Below, in pieces: positions 52,365 to 62,227 of a stretch of 64,000 nucleotides of DNA. The position numbers were made by a program, and so were the translations under genes. The first letter of the stretch is position 1, and each line of letters opens with the position of its first letter. The stretch is from an uncultured Lachnospiraceae bacterium. GTDB lineage: Bacteria; Bacillota; Clostridia; Lachnospirales; Lachnospiraceae. The notes below the pieces were generated by a model. The model did no database searches. It saw only the letters and a program-made list of their open reading frames with translations, and was not told where the DNA came from. The stretch is from NCBI GenBank assembly GCA_946554445.1, contig CAMNSD010000015.1, positions 1-64,000 of the forward strand, read 5' to 3'.

Positions 52365-54383
52365 ATGAGACGATACAAAAAACACACAAAACTGCTATGC
52401 ATTTTATCCGTATTTGCTCTTCTCATAAGCTATGTGCCAGTGGTACAGGCAAAAGAGGACACGGATGATAAGGACAAAACCTGTTCACCATATTTTTATG
52501 TGGAAAGTAAAGAGCCGGGAGTGGACAGCTTCCCTCTGAAAAGTACGGATGTAAATGTAACGATTGAGGGGATCATTGCGGATACCTATGTGGTGCAGAC
52601 TTACGCCAATGAGGGAAGTCAGCCGATCAATGCCAGTTATATTTTCCCAGCATCTACCAAGGTCACGGTGCATGGGATGCAGATGCAGATCGGCAATCAG
52701 ATTGTGACGGCGGTCATCAAAGAGAAGGAGGAAGCGAAAAAAGAATTTGAGACGGCCAAGAGCGAGGGCAAGAGCGCATCCATGTTATCGGAAGAAAGAG
52801 CCAATGTGTTTACCATGGATGTGGCCAATATCATGCCCGGCGACCAGGTACGCATAGAACTGCACTATACGGAGATGATCACGCCATCGGAAGGCATTTA
52901 TCAGTTTGTCTATCCCACCGTCGTTGGTCCCCGCTATGTAAGTCCGGCGTTAGATGATACCGGAACAAGAGAGGAATGGACAGGCACGCCTTATCTTAAG
53001 AATGGTTCTACGCCAGCTGATACCTACAATATCCATGTGTCTGTCTCCGCCGGGGTGCCGATTGCTGAACTGACAAGCAGTTCCCATGAGATTCAGGTGG
53101 AATCCAAGGGGGATACCACGGCAGATGTCAGCCTAAAGAATGCGGCGGATTATGCGGGCAACCGGGACTTTATTCTGAATTATAGACTGACAGGAGAAGA
53201 GATTACCACCGGACTGATTACCAGTCAGGGGGAAAAGGAGAATTTCTTCATGCTCATGGTACAGCCGCCGGAACGCTGCGAGGTGGAGGAGATTCCACCC
53301 AGGGAATATATTTTTGTATTGGATGTATCCGGCTCCATGTCCGGATTTCCACTGGAAACAGCCAAAGGACTGATTTACAACCTGCTCTCCGGACTGCGGG
53401 AGACGGATTGCTTTAATCTGATTCTCTTTTCAGGTTCGGCCCTTAAGATGTCGGAACGTTCTGTGCCAGTTACAGAAGAAAATATCAGCAAGGCAGCCTG
53501 CCTGATCAAAGAACAGTCGGGGGCCGGGGGTACGGAGCTTGCCGAGGCGTTGGAGGACGCCGTGCATACGCCGGCTATGCCAAATACCTCCCGTAATATT
53601 GTGATCATAAGCGATGGTTATATCAGCGGTGAAAAAGAGATATTTCAAATCATCCATGACAATATGGGACAGGCAGACTTCTTTTCCTTTGGCATCGGGG
53701 ATGCAGTGAACCGCTATCTGATAGAAGGGATTGCTTCTATCGGACAGGGAGAGCCTTTTATCGTCACTGATACAAAAGAGGCGGCCAGGACGGCGGAACG
53801 GTTCCGCACCTACATACAGTCCCCTATCATGACGGATATCAAAGTTTCCTTTAACGGGTTTGATACATATGATGTGGAACCCACTGTGGTGCCGACACTT
53901 TATGCAAAGAAACCGCTTGTTTTGCTTGGAAAGTGGAAAGGTGAGGCAGCGGGAACCATTCAGATTGAGGGCGTGACCGGTAAAGGAAAGTATTCTCAGA
54001 CGATTAATGTGGCCGATGCAATTACCAGGGAAAATAATGCCATCGGATATCTCTGGGCGCGCAAGAGGGTGGAACGTCTGACTGACTTTGGAAAGGATTC
54101 GGACAGTCCTGCTGTGAAGAGAGAGGTAACCCAGATTGGCTTGGATTATCATATGATCACACCCTATACTTCCTTTATTGCGGTGTTGGATGTTGTGCGT
54201 AATCCGGACGGCGAGGCCACGGATGTGGACCAGCCCCTGCCACTTCCATCGGAAGTATCAGAACTGGCGGTGGGATATCGCGTCGGTTCAGAACCTGGCG
54301 CTGTATGGCTTATAGGAATGTTGGCTCTGATAGTATTTTTCAGAAAACTCTACTATCGGCGCAGGCAGGCAGATCAGTCATGA
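52365..54383 (+). CDS. VIT and vWA domain surface protein, likely exosortase substrate
   Basis: 672 residues. Signal peptide KKHTKLLCILSVFALLISYVPVVQA; VIT domain (about 45-180: STDVNVTIEGIIADTYVVQTYANEGSQPINASYIFPAS, DQVRIELHYTEMITPSEG); vWA domain (about 312-480) with a complete MIDAS start, FVLDVSGSMSG, and ISDGYISG. The C-terminus, VGSEPGAVWLIGMLALIVFFRKLYYRRR, is a short SEP motif, one membrane segment and a basic tail, the layout of an exosortase sorting signal. The exosortase gene follows 33 bp downstream. Confidence 0.85.
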   Translation: MRRYKKHTKLLCILSVFALLISYVPVVQAKEDTDDKDKTCSPYFYVESKEPGVDSFPLKSTDVNVTIEGIIADTYVVQTYANEGSQPINASYIFPASTKVTVHGMQMQIGNQIVTAVIKEKEEAKKEFETAKSEGKSASMLSEERANVFTMDVANIMPGDQVRIELHYTEMITPSEGIYQFVYPTVVGPRYVSPALDDTGTREEWTGTPYLKNGSTPADTYNIHVSVSAGVPIAELTSSSHEIQVESKGDTTADVSLKNAADYAGNRDFILNYRLTGEEITTGLITSQGEKENFFMLMVQPPERCEVEEIPPREYIFVLDVSGSMSGFPLETAKGLIYNLLSGLRETDCFNLILFSGSALKMSERSVPVTEENISKAACLIKEQSGAGGTELAEALEDAVHTPAMPNTSRNIVIISDGYISGEKEIFQIIHDNMGQADFFSFGIGDAVNRYLIEGIASIGQGEPFIVTDTKEAARTAERFRTYIQSPIMTDIKVSFNGFDTYDVEPTVVPTLYAKKPLVLLGKWKGEAAGTIQIEGVTGKGKYSQTINVADAITRENNAIGYLWARKRVERLTDFGKDSDSPAVKREVTQIGLDYHMITPYTSFIAVLDVVRNPDGEATDVDQPLPLPSEVSELAVGYRVGSEPGAVWLIGMLALIVFFRKLYYRRRQADQS

Positions 54384-54415
54384 ACACTCCTGTTTTGGAA
54401 CCAGTTTGGGGATGA

Positions 54416-55174
54416 ATGGAGATGCAGGGATATATGGGTATGCATATGGATAAAACACAGATAAAAACAAAAATATGTAATGATTGGCCGTTCTATCTGG
54501 CAGTGGTTGTTGTCACGCTGGTCATGCGATATTTTAGCAGAGTAAGTGATACAGATTATCTCAGATGGATACTAGAGCCCACCGCAAGGTGGGCCGGTAT
54601 TCTTGGCGGGATTTCTTTTGAATATCTGCCTCATCAGGGATATGTGAATCACGGGTATCAGTTCCTGATTGCGGCCTCCTGTGCAGGAATCCGGTTTATG
54701 CTGTTGACTTTTCTGATGTTGGTCTTTATGCCGGTGCATGAGGAATCTTGTCAGCGCGGTATGCGAAGCAGACACGGGTGCTTTGCGATTAGTCTTATCT
54801 TTGCATATTTTTTCACAATCTTTGTCAACGGAATCCGTATCGTTCTTGCAATCAGGCTTCCCATTTTGCTGGATAAGCTGCATCTGGCAGCGGGGTGGCT
54901 TACGCCCGACAGGCTTCACACATTGATCGGAACCGTCACCTATTTTACCGCATTGTGTGTACTTTACCTGAGCGTCGCTCCAACCACAGAGAGGAATCGG
55001 CTATCAGTCCCGATATTCTGGTATCTTTTGATCGTGTTAGCCCTGCCGTTCGTAAAAAGGGTGTGGTATCGTGAATGGACAGGATTTGGAGAATATGCGG
55101 TGGTGATTATCGGGGCTTGTATGGCGGTGTGCATGGTATTTGCGGGGATGAGGAGAAGAGTGAATCGAGGCTGA
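54416..55174 (+). CDS. Exosortase family protease (XrtK-like)
   Basis: 252 residues with about seven membrane segments. The catalytic triad of exosortases is visible: Cys in LIAASCAGIRFMLLTFLML (about residue 89), Arg in FVNGIRIVLAIRLP (about 141) and His in TPDRLHTLIGTVTYF (about 168). Exosortases are membrane cysteine proteases that process and anchor proteins with a C-terminal sorting tail; they are rare in Firmicutes, where the XrtK type is the one I know of. The single upstream VIT/vWA protein is its probable dedicated substrate. The precise start among several ATGs (54416, 54422, 54446) is uncertain. Confidence 0.8.
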   Translation: MEMQGYMGMHMDKTQIKTKICNDWPFYLAVVVVTLVMRYFSRVSDTDYLRWILEPTARWAGILGGISFEYLPHQGYVNHGYQFLIAASCAGIRFMLLTFLMLVFMPVHEESCQRGMRSRHGCFAISLIFAYFFTIFVNGIRIVLAIRLPILLDKLHLAAGWLTPDRLHTLIGTVTYFTALCVLYLSVAPTTERNRLSVPIFWYLLIVLALPFVKRVWYREWTGFGEYAVVIIGACMAVCMVFAGMRRRVNRG

Positions 55175-55258
55175 ACGTGTCAGCGGGCGTATCTATTTGA
55201 CCGTAAATGTCCAAATATGATATCATGAGAAAAATTACACGAAAGGCAGACTTATGTA

Positions 55259-56059
55259 ATGTGGTTTCAACACATAAAGAACCTGACATTAAAAATGGAG
55301 AATACTTATTTAGACTGTGCTCGCTTTGGCATTGGTAAGAAAACCCTTATTCTGCTCCCGGGCCTGAGTTTTCAGAGTGTTAGAGGTGCGGCGTTGATGC
55401 TGGCCTTTATGTATCGGATTTTTACGAAAGACTATACGGTGTATGTTTTTGATAAAAAAGCAGCCATACCAACAGGCTATACCATCAGAGATATGGCGGA
55501 TGACGTGGCGAAGGCAATGAAACGCCTGCACCTTCAGCATGCGGATGTTTTCGGTGTTTCACAGGGCGGTATGATTGCCCAGTATCTGGCAATTGACTAT
55601 CCCCATCTTGTGCACAAACTCGTACTTGGCGTCACTGCATCAAGATGCAATGAAGTTATGGAAAAGGTGATATATGGCTGGATTCAGATGGCTGAGGAGG
55701 ATGATTGCGGCGCTATCGTTACGGATATGTATACAAAAATGTATTCGGATACCTATAGCAGGAAATATCGCTGGATGTACCCGATTCTCACCAGAATAGT
55801 CAGGGCGAAAGATATGAGTCGTTTTATCATACTTGCAAGAACCTGTCTGACTTGCCATTCTTATCCGGAGCTCCATAAGATTAAATGTCCTGTATTTGTG
55901 ATTGGTGGCCGGAAAGATTATGTTGTGACAGGGCAGGCATCACAGGAGATTGCCGACGTGCTTGAATGTGGGATTTATATGTATGACAACTTTGGTCATG
56001 CCGTATATGAAGAAGCGCCGGATTTTAATAAGCGGATTTTAAGTTTCTTAAAAAATTGA
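55259..56059 (+). CDS. Alpha/beta hydrolase
   Basis: 266 residues. Oxyanion region LILLPGLSFQSVRG, nucleophile elbow DVFGVSQGGMIAQYLA (GVSQGG; Ser near 103), acid in CPVFVIGGRKDYVVT (Asp) and His in YDNFGHAVYEEAPDF. Complete fold, typical length. Substrate unknown. The ATG at 55295 (MENTYLDCARFG) could also be the start. Followed by a strong terminator, so a single-gene unit. Confidence 0.85.
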   Translation: MWFQHIKNLTLKMENTYLDCARFGIGKKTLILLPGLSFQSVRGAALMLAFMYRIFTKDYTVYVFDKKAAIPTGYTIRDMADDVAKAMKRLHLQHADVFGVSQGGMIAQYLAIDYPHLVHKLVLGVTASRCNEVMEKVIYGWIQMAEEDDCGAIVTDMYTKMYSDTYSRKYRWMYPILTRIVRAKDMSRFIILARTCLTCHSYPELHKIKCPVFVIGGRKDYVVTGQASQEIADVLECGIYMYDNFGHAVYEEAPDFNKRILSFLKN

Positions 56060-56098
56060 TGTGGGGAGCCGGAATAAACAGCGGTCCCCACATTTTGG
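56060..56098 (+). terminator. Intrinsic terminator after the alpha/beta hydrolase
   Basis: TGTGGGGAGCCG / GCGGTCCCCACA stem (with one mismatch) followed by TTTTGG. Confidence 0.75.
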
Positions 56099-56113
56099 AT
56101 TATGTCGGTTATA

Positions 56114-56551
56114 TCACTTTTTTTCAAGTTGAGCCTGTAGGGCGGCGATGGTGGCCAGGGCATTTTTAAGCATCTCATCTTTTTGCGCAATGATATCTGC
56201 CTGCTTTTCAATAAATCGCTCATAATTACGAAGATCCTGATGATATTCTATCCGGTCACGGCACATCTTACGGATCTGGTCATCTGCACTGAAATGGAAG
56301 ATGCTTCTGGCGGCTTCTTGTAAATATTCATTCTGTTCTGCCATTTTTCTGACCTCCTCCCATGTGGCGGCTTTAAAGAATTTAGCCCATTTATCAATGT
56401 GGTATTTTTTATCCTCTTCCGTTGCCAAATTTATCTGAGATAAGTCTATCACATTCAGAACGAAATTACCACTATAAATATGATGATTTTTCACACTCTT
56501 GTTGACTTCTATAAAATACACCGATAAAATGAAGGAAAACTGTGGAAGCAA
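56114..56551 (-). pseudogene. C-terminal part of an Rpn-type PD-(D/E)XK nuclease/transposase
   Basis: NFVLNVIDLSQINLATEEDKKYHIDKWAKFFKAATWEEVRKMAEQNEYLQEAARSIFHFSADDQIRKMCRDRIEYHQDL and the end coiled coil match the C-terminal half of Rpn (recombination-promoting nuclease) family proteins of Clostridia. The catalytic N-terminal half is gone; the first 25 codons (MLPQFSFILSVYFIEV) are unrelated. It also overlaps the start of the DUF1848 gene's upstream region. Inactive remnant. Confidence 0.75.
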
Positions 56552-56574
56552 TACGTTTAGAAATGGGGACTAAA

Positions 56575-57516
56575 ATGATACTAAGTGCAAGCAGGCGGAC
56601 CGACATCCCCTGTTACTATTCCGACTGGTTTTACAATCGTATCAAAGAGGGCTTTCTGTATGTCCGCAACCCTATAAACAGACATCAGGTGAGTGAGATC
56701 AGGATATCTCCGGAGGTTGTGGACTGTATTGTGTTTTGGACAAAGAATCCGGCGCCCATGCTTTCCCGTCTGGATGAATTGCAAGGGTATCCTTATTATT
56801 TTCAATTCACACTCACAGCTTATGGAACGGACATCGAGGGCAATGTGCCGCATAAGAAAGATGTCGTCATACCGGTCTTTCAAACGTTATCGAAAAAGAT
56901 TGGCGCCCAGAGGGTTATCTGGCGGTATGATCCGGTTCTTTTTAATGAAAAATACACTCCGGCATATCATATAAAGGCGTTTACACAGATTGCCAGGGCG
57001 CTTAGGGGATATACTGACAAATGTGTGATCAGTTTTGTGGACCGATATGTCAAAAACAGGGAAATGTTGGATTGCTTGCATGTGTATGATTTAGAAGAGG
57101 CGCAGCTGTACGCCTTTGCCGGACAGCTTAGCAGGATTGCCTTGGAAAATGGCATGGAGATGGCAAGCTGTGCCGAAAAAATAAATTTGGAAAACTATGA
57201 GATTCAACATAATTGTTGTATTGATAAAAAGCTGATAGAATCCATAATCGGCTGTCGGATAAATGCTGGTAAAGACAGAAACCAGCGCACAGAATGCGGC
57301 TGTGTGGAGAGTATTGATATAGGGGTTTATGACAGTTGTCTAAACGGTTGTGCATATTGTTATGCCAATCGCGGGCAGGCAATTGTAGAAGACAATTACA
57401 GAAAATATGATTTGGCATCGCCGCTTCTTTGCGGGAAAATCATGGAAGAGGATAAGGTTACATTAAGACCGGTAAAGTCTGCGAGGCAGGAACAGCTGAG
57501 TTTTTTAGATATGTGA
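56575..57516 (+). CDS. DUF1848 family protein (radical-SAM-like, SPL-related)
   Basis: 313 residues from ATG 56575, after GGGG; in-frame codons back to 56542 lie before that site. Opens MILSASRRTDIPCYYSDWFYNRI, typical of DUF1848, with VFWTKNPAPML and CVISFVDRYVKNREML. The C-terminal cluster CLNGCAYCYANRGQ (about 256-269) is a CX3CX2C iron-sulphur motif like radical SAM enzymes. The position of the motif at the C-terminus is normal for the family. Reaction unknown. Confidence 0.85.
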   Translation: MILSASRRTDIPCYYSDWFYNRIKEGFLYVRNPINRHQVSEIRISPEVVDCIVFWTKNPAPMLSRLDELQGYPYYFQFTLTAYGTDIEGNVPHKKDVVIPVFQTLSKKIGAQRVIWRYDPVLFNEKYTPAYHIKAFTQIARALRGYTDKCVISFVDRYVKNREMLDCLHVYDLEEAQLYAFAGQLSRIALENGMEMASCAEKINLENYEIQHNCCIDKKLIESIIGCRINAGKDRNQRTECGCVESIDIGVYDSCLNGCAYCYANRGQAIVEDNYRKYDLASPLLCGKIMEEDKVTLRPVKSARQEQLSFLDM

Positions 57517-57581
57517 AACAAAAGATGTTAGGATGAATATAGGTAGTTGATGTGCACGATAGTAGTGGAGGAATAAAGCAG

Positions 57582-58079
57582 TTGGAGATTAGACATATCC
57601 AGATAAATGATGACAGGCTGGCCATTAGCCGTATTTATGAAGAAGGTTGGAGATATGCCTACCGGGGAATTGTTCCACAGGACTATCTGGACAGTATTCC
57701 CGAAGGATGTTGGGCATCTTGTTTGGATCAGGAAGGTATAGGTTCCCTTGTGGTGGAAGAGGATGGTAATTTAGTTGGCACTTCCAGTTACAGTCGGTCA
57801 AGATGGGAGCAGTTTGAGGGAGCAGGAGAGATTATATCCATCTATTTTTTGCCGGAATATGTCGGTAGAGGGTATGGTAGGCTGTTGCTGGAAGCAGTGG
57901 TCAGGGAATTGAAGAAGCTAGGGTATCAGGAAATCTTTTTGTGGGTGCTGGAAGAAAATCTGCACGCCAGGAAATTTTATGAAAAGTGCGGTTTTATATC
58001 CAGCGGACACTGTATGGAGCATGAGATTGGCGGGAAAGTACTGCGGGAGGTGCGGTATTATCATTCGTCTGGTGAGTGA
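57582..58079 (+). CDS. GNAT family N-acetyltransferase
   Basis: 165 residues from TTG 57582, 10 nt after GGAGG; the open frame continues 30 bp upstream but those codons include the ribosome binding site. LEIRHIQINDDRLAISRIYEEGWRYAYRGIVPQDYLDSI, then IYFLPEYVGRGYGRLLLEAVVRELKKLGYQEIFLWVLEENLHARKFYEKCGFISSG with acetyl-CoA loop GRGYG. Substrate unknown. Confidence 0.85.
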   Translation: MEIRHIQINDDRLAISRIYEEGWRYAYRGIVPQDYLDSIPEGCWASCLDQEGIGSLVVEEDGNLVGTSSYSRSRWEQFEGAGEIISIYFLPEYVGRGYGRLLLEAVVRELKKLGYQEIFLWVLEENLHARKFYEKCGFISSGHCMEHEIGGKVLREVRYYHSSGE

Positions 58080-58122
58080 GTAATGGGGCTGTCCACAATT
58101 TTCCCACCTTTCTGAATTTAAC

Positions 58123-59184
58123 TTAACGTTTGTCAGCTTTCACATAATAAGTGCTTCTGCCACTCCCATACCGAATAATACTTCCTTCACCCACCAGTTT
58201 CTTTAATGCCGCCAGAACTGATGATCTCCCTATGCTTGGACAGTGTGCAACAACTTCTGCACCCGTAAATTTCCCGACTTTTTCTTCTGTATATTTTTTT
58301 ACAATATCATAAGCGCTACTGATATTTCCATTTCCCGCTATGCTTCCTACACGTTCTTCAAATCTGGTGTAACAAGCCAAAATGACCGTAAGCATATAAC
58401 GTATAAATGGCGTCGGATCGTTTTGTCCCTCATGCCATCCTATATCCGACATTTCAAGGACATCATAATACCTGTCCTTTGTTTTCTCAATTTGCCGCTC
58501 AATACTTATATATTTACCAACACTATACCCATTCTTATATAAAAGAAGCAGAGTAAGCAATCGACTCATTCTTCCATTTCCGTCATTAAAAGGGTGAATG
58601 CATAAAAAATCACATATAAAAACGGGAATTAATATAAGGGAATCCACCTTCTCACTCGCAATTGCCTGCTCATAAGCCGTACATAACTGTTCCACGGCAT
58701 CCGGTGTATCATATGGGGCAATTGGAGTAAATCTTGTGACTACTGTTCCATCCGGCTTTGTTTCATTAATATAATTCTGTACGCTTTTAAAACTCCCGCC
58801 ATAAGAAAATCCCGCTCTTTTCAAAAGGTCTCTGTGTAACTGTAATATATATGTTGGTCTGATTGGAATGTACTCATTACTTTCGTGAATTGTGTTAAGC
58901 ACATCTCTGTATCCCATAATCTCATCTTCTTCTCTGCTGCGGGGTGTCGTTTTTTCTTCAAATAACTGCTTCATTCGGCTGCTTGTCGTAACAATTCCTT
59001 CTATTTTATTGGATGCCTCTGTGCTTTGAATTTTTGCAATCTTAACCAGACGTTCAAGTTCAACAGGCTTTTGCCTGATATATAAGTCCTGACGCCCTTT
59101 ATATTCATGTATCTTTGCGACAAGATTAAGTATATCCATATCCCATGTTTGATCTGCAAGGCCAACATAATCAAATGTTCTCAT
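58123..59184 (-). CDS. Fic family protein with internal inhibitory helix
   Basis: 353 residues from ATG 59184, 6 nt after GGGAG. N-terminal inhibitory motif SNKIEG (S/TxxxE-G/N, in TEASNKIEGIVTTSS), the Fic core HPFNDGNGRMSRLLTLLLL (about residues 201-219), and a C-terminal winged helix (YTEEKVGKFTGAEVVAHCPSIGRSSVLAALKKLVGEGSIIRYG). Fic proteins usually transfer AMP to target proteins; the inhibitory Glu keeps the enzyme off. Typical class II layout. Target unknown. Confidence 0.9.
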   Translation of the reverse strand: MRTFDYVGLADQTWDMDILNLVAKIHEYKGRQDLYIRQKPVELERLVKIAKIQSTEASNKIEGIVTTSSRMKQLFEEKTTPRSREEDEIMGYRDVLNTIHESNEYIPIRPTYILQLHRDLLKRAGFSYGGSFKSVQNYINETKPDGTVVTRFTPIAPYDTPDAVEQLCTAYEQAIASEKVDSLILIPVFICDFLCIHPFNDGNGRMSRLLTLLLLYKNGYSVGKYISIERQIEKTKDRYYDVLEMSDIGWHEGQNDPTPFIRYMLTVILACYTRFEERVGSIAGNGNISSAYDIVKKYTEEKVGKFTGAEVVAHCPSIGRSSVLAALKKLVGEGSIIRYGSGRSTYYVKADKR

Positions 59185-59311
59185 GTTATCTCCCTTCGTC
59201 CAATGCCATTCTTTTTCATCCAATTATAAATCTTTTTGGACGAAAAAATCAATTTGTTGGACGAAAAAATTTACAAATTTTTATAATAAACAGGCAAAGT
59301 TCAAAAGTAAT

Positions 59312-59338
59312 GGGGCTGTCGAAACAGCCCCACTGCTT
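59312..59338 (-). terminator. Terminator of the phosphorylase gene
   Basis: GGGGCTGT CGAA ACAGCCCC, a perfect 8-bp stem with a tetraloop. On the minus strand it lies just after the phosphorylase stop and is followed by ATTACTTTTG. Confidence 0.7.
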
Positions 59339-59347
59339 TTGTCAGTC

Positions 59348-62047
59348 TCAAATAAGACTGATGATTATTTCATGAATCTCGTCCGATAATGTTGCAAGCA
59401 TCTGCCGGGAAAGGATGACGAAATGGTTGTCCTTAACGATAATTTCCTTGCCGTCACAGGATGCGGAGCCAATCGCATAGGCGCCGAAATCCTTCCCAGA
59501 TTCATTACGATAAATAATTCGGAACGTTTTACCGGCGAAAGGAACGGTGATGGAGGCTGTTGCGTTCTCATCAAACTGTTCCGCCAGCAGTTTAGGGTAG
59601 ACAGTCAGTTCCCCAGCCTCTCCGTGGACGCCGAAAACTTCTGTGATCATGGTCATCATAAACCAGCTTGCGGCGCCGGTCAGGTAATGATACATGCCCC
59701 GTCCATCAGCGCGGAAATACTCCGGGATGCCCGGATATATATGGCTGGTATTAAAGTCAAGGGCAGTTGCAGCCAGTGTTTTCAGTGCTTTCCAGCCCTC
59801 TTTTACAAAGCCGCGGCGATACAGGGCGTTAGCGTACATGACCGTCATATGGGAGAAAACGGCTCCGTTTTCTTTCTCTCCATAGGCAAATCCAAACATT
59901 CTGCCCATATCAAATTTCAATTCCTGAAAATCCGTATTCAGGCGATAGCCGCCAATCTTTTCCCGATAGAGATAATGATCAGCGCTTTTGACAATCTTGT
60001 GAATCTGTTCGTCTTGGGCGGTGCCGCTCATAATGGCAAATACCTGACCTGTCAGCATCATGCGGACTTGGTCGTTGTGTACTCCCTCCACAGATTGGCC
60101 GTGATTGTCGTAATAACTGTTAAACCACCCTTCTTCCCCAGAAATTGTAACCCACTCCTGGGATCTGATATGGTTCATCAACCAGTCTGCCTTTGCGGAC
60201 AGGTTGGCGGCAAGTAAAGAAAGGGAGAAGCTGCTGCGTTTTCCGTGGATTGTATGACGGCAGCGCTGCAGGTAATCCGCTAATATCTGATGCTTCCGGT
60301 CGATGTCATCATACATTTGAGGTTCGTCTTCCAGCAGGACGGCGATTTCTTCCAGCAGTTCCACCGTATGCGTAGAGGAAGCGTTGTCCAGAACTCGGAG
60401 TATGGCGGCCAGATCCTGTAAGTTGCCGGCATAGGCACAGGTAAAGGCAACGCTTTCCCCGTGTTCTGCCGCCATGTCCAGGGCATCATTCCAGTCTGCA
60501 CCGCGCAGGCGATAGATATTATGATCACCCACTTCATAAAAGGAGGTGAGCTGTTGAATCAGCAGGTGCTCCAGAATACTGCCTGTGTAAATCTCATTTT
60601 CTACGGTAAGCTGTTGGCTGCCGTCTGTCGGGGACCAGTCAGTATCAATATCGGTTCCGCGCAGAGTCTGCGCATCTTTAAAATATGGAACCTGTTTATA
60701 TAGAATCTCAAAATCCCCTGTCTGATTCATATAAAGTTTGGTGGTCATTAACGGCCAGAGGGCGTGGTCCATCCAGACACGGGCTATACCGTTGCGGTCT
60801 GCAATGAAGTTACCGTCCCCGCTTCCAATGATAGTCGCATTTGTGCCATCAATGCGGACGCCGCCGTAATTTGCGGCAATCATCTTCCCCACGCCATGAG
60901 GTTCCATCAACAGCAACGACAGGCAGTCCTGCCACAAATCCCGCCATCCACGGCCGCCGCGGCCATAATCGTGATGGGGCAGGAAAGAACAGCCGAATAT
61001 GCGGCGCAGAAATGGTTGAAAACTGATCCATTTCATAAGTTGGTCAAAGTCGGAGTCTTTGGTGTGATAGCTGACGGATACTTGGTCCTGCCAATAGGTC
61101 TTGGTCTTAGTCAAAGCATCCTGTACCTTTTTTGAGGTATTGTATTGTTGAATCACATCTGCAATCTGGGTTTCTGCATCTTCTATGCCCAGCAGCATAA
61201 TATATTCGGCTTTTTCCATGGGGGCAAGAGAAATCTTTTCAAAACGCATTGCGCCCATGGCCTCTTTTCCCTCGGCGCTGCTGAAAGCCGGGACGCCGGG
61301 ATACTGTTCGTATATGGCGCGGGGATGAGTGTAGGTTCCACCTTCTCCGATATAATCCTCTACGGTGGGGTAGAAACCTTCCGCTGTATTGCCATTGCCG
61401 GTAAAACCGCTGACATGGTAGGTTTTATGATTCGGGCGATGGCCTTTTTCGTCAAAAGACATGGTGGGGCAGACTAAAATACTGCTCTCATTCGTCCGGA
61501 TACGATGCAGCATGGAAGTAACATTCCTGTGGTCGCGGATGTTGTCTGCGCTGCGGCCGTAAAGAGGGATGGCGCCGTAGGCAGTCAGCTGCAGCGTATC
61601 TTTAGACATATTTTGCACAGTCACATACATAACTTCCACATTATGTTCTCTTGGAATAAATGAGGTGACGATGGTTTCGATTGGAAGAGATTTGGAAGAG
61701 CGTTTTAAGGTCTGCCACATAAAACCGGCGGACAGTTCGCAATCGTCCTGTGCGGGAGAAAATTTGGCCGCCTCTTGCTCGGCGGAGGCGCCCATGGCGG
61801 AATATACGCCCATTCCGTCCACGACGCACCAGAAATTTCTGACAGAGCGATTATTATGCAGGTTTTCGGAACTTACAGGCTCCAGAAGGAAGGTTTCCTG
61901 ATCCATCTTTGCATCGCCGCCAAGGGTTGGCGTAACGCAGCTTTTTAGTCCGTTTTCCGAGGCAAGTGGAAAATACAGATAACTTGTATTTTCAGGCTGT
62001 TTCATAGTAAAACTTCCATGTTCATCAATAAATGTTATGTCTTTCAA
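59348..62047 (-). CDS. GH94-family glycoside phosphorylase (cellobiose phosphorylase-like)
   Basis: 899 residues, TTG start after AGGAGCC. The GH94 layout is visible: N-terminal beta-sandwich (YLYFPLASENGLKSCVTPTLGGDAK), a linker, a catalytic (alpha/alpha)6 barrel with the general acid in RGADWNDALDMAAEHGESVAFT (DWND Asp) and GCSFLPHHDYGRGGRGWRDLWQDCLSLLL, and the C-terminal part (TGAASWFMMTMITEVFGV). These enzymes split beta-glucosides with phosphate into glucose-1-phosphate. The acceptor (cellobiose, laminari- or beta-1,2-oligomers) cannot be read. No signal peptide: cytoplasmic. About 180 bp before the kinase gene hold no ORF. Confidence 0.8.
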   Translation of the reverse strand: MKDITFIDEHGSFTMKQPENTSYLYFPLASENGLKSCVTPTLGGDAKMDQETFLLEPVSSENLHNNRSVRNFWCVVDGMGVYSAMGASAEQEAAKFSPAQDDCELSAGFMWQTLKRSSKSLPIETIVTSFIPREHNVEVMYVTVQNMSKDTLQLTAYGAIPLYGRSADNIRDHRNVTSMLHRIRTNESSILVCPTMSFDEKGHRPNHKTYHVSGFTGNGNTAEGFYPTVEDYIGEGGTYTHPRAIYEQYPGVPAFSSAEGKEAMGAMRFEKISLAPMEKAEYIMLLGIEDAETQIADVIQQYNTSKKVQDALTKTKTYWQDQVSVSYHTKDSDFDQLMKWISFQPFLRRIFGCSFLPHHDYGRGGRGWRDLWQDCLSLLLMEPHGVGKMIAANYGGVRIDGTNATIIGSGDGNFIADRNGIARVWMDHALWPLMTTKLYMNQTGDFEILYKQVPYFKDAQTLRGTDIDTDWSPTDGSQQLTVENEIYTGSILEHLLIQQLTSFYEVGDHNIYRLRGADWNDALDMAAEHGESVAFTCAYAGNLQDLAAILRVLDNASSTHTVELLEEIAVLLEDEPQMYDDIDRKHQILADYLQRCRHTIHGKRSSFSLSLLAANLSAKADWLMNHIRSQEWVTISGEEGWFNSYYDNHGQSVEGVHNDQVRMMLTGQVFAIMSGTAQDEQIHKIVKSADHYLYREKIGGYRLNTDFQELKFDMGRMFGFAYGEKENGAVFSHMTVMYANALYRRGFVKEGWKALKTLAATALDFNTSHIYPGIPEYFRADGRGMYHYLTGAASWFMMTMITEVFGVHGEAGELTVYPKLLAEQFDENATASITVPFAGKTFRIIYRNESGKDFGAYAIGSASCDGKEIIVKDNHFVILSRQMLATLSDEIHEIIISLI

Positions 62048-62227
62048 TGTGGAGGCTCCTTTCTGTGATTTGTTTTTTCAATTTCATAGTGGAATGGTGA
62101 CGTTAATCCTAAAAAATCATTACATAAAAATTATATAAGAATTTCGAGGCACAGAAAACAAAAATATGAAGAAAAATATTAAAATCATGACATAAATCGG
62201 AATCTATAGGTATCACGGATAAAATAC

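Noticed and set aside
51340..52385. Minus-strand frames of 232 and 257 codons under the end of the giant gene
   Set aside because: They overlap the convincing plus-strand gene fully, have His/Ser/Pro-rich composition and no upstream signals.
59423..60217. 264-codon plus-strand frame under the phosphorylase gene
   Set aside because: The minus-strand phosphorylase has full family motifs throughout; the plus-strand frame is its shadow.
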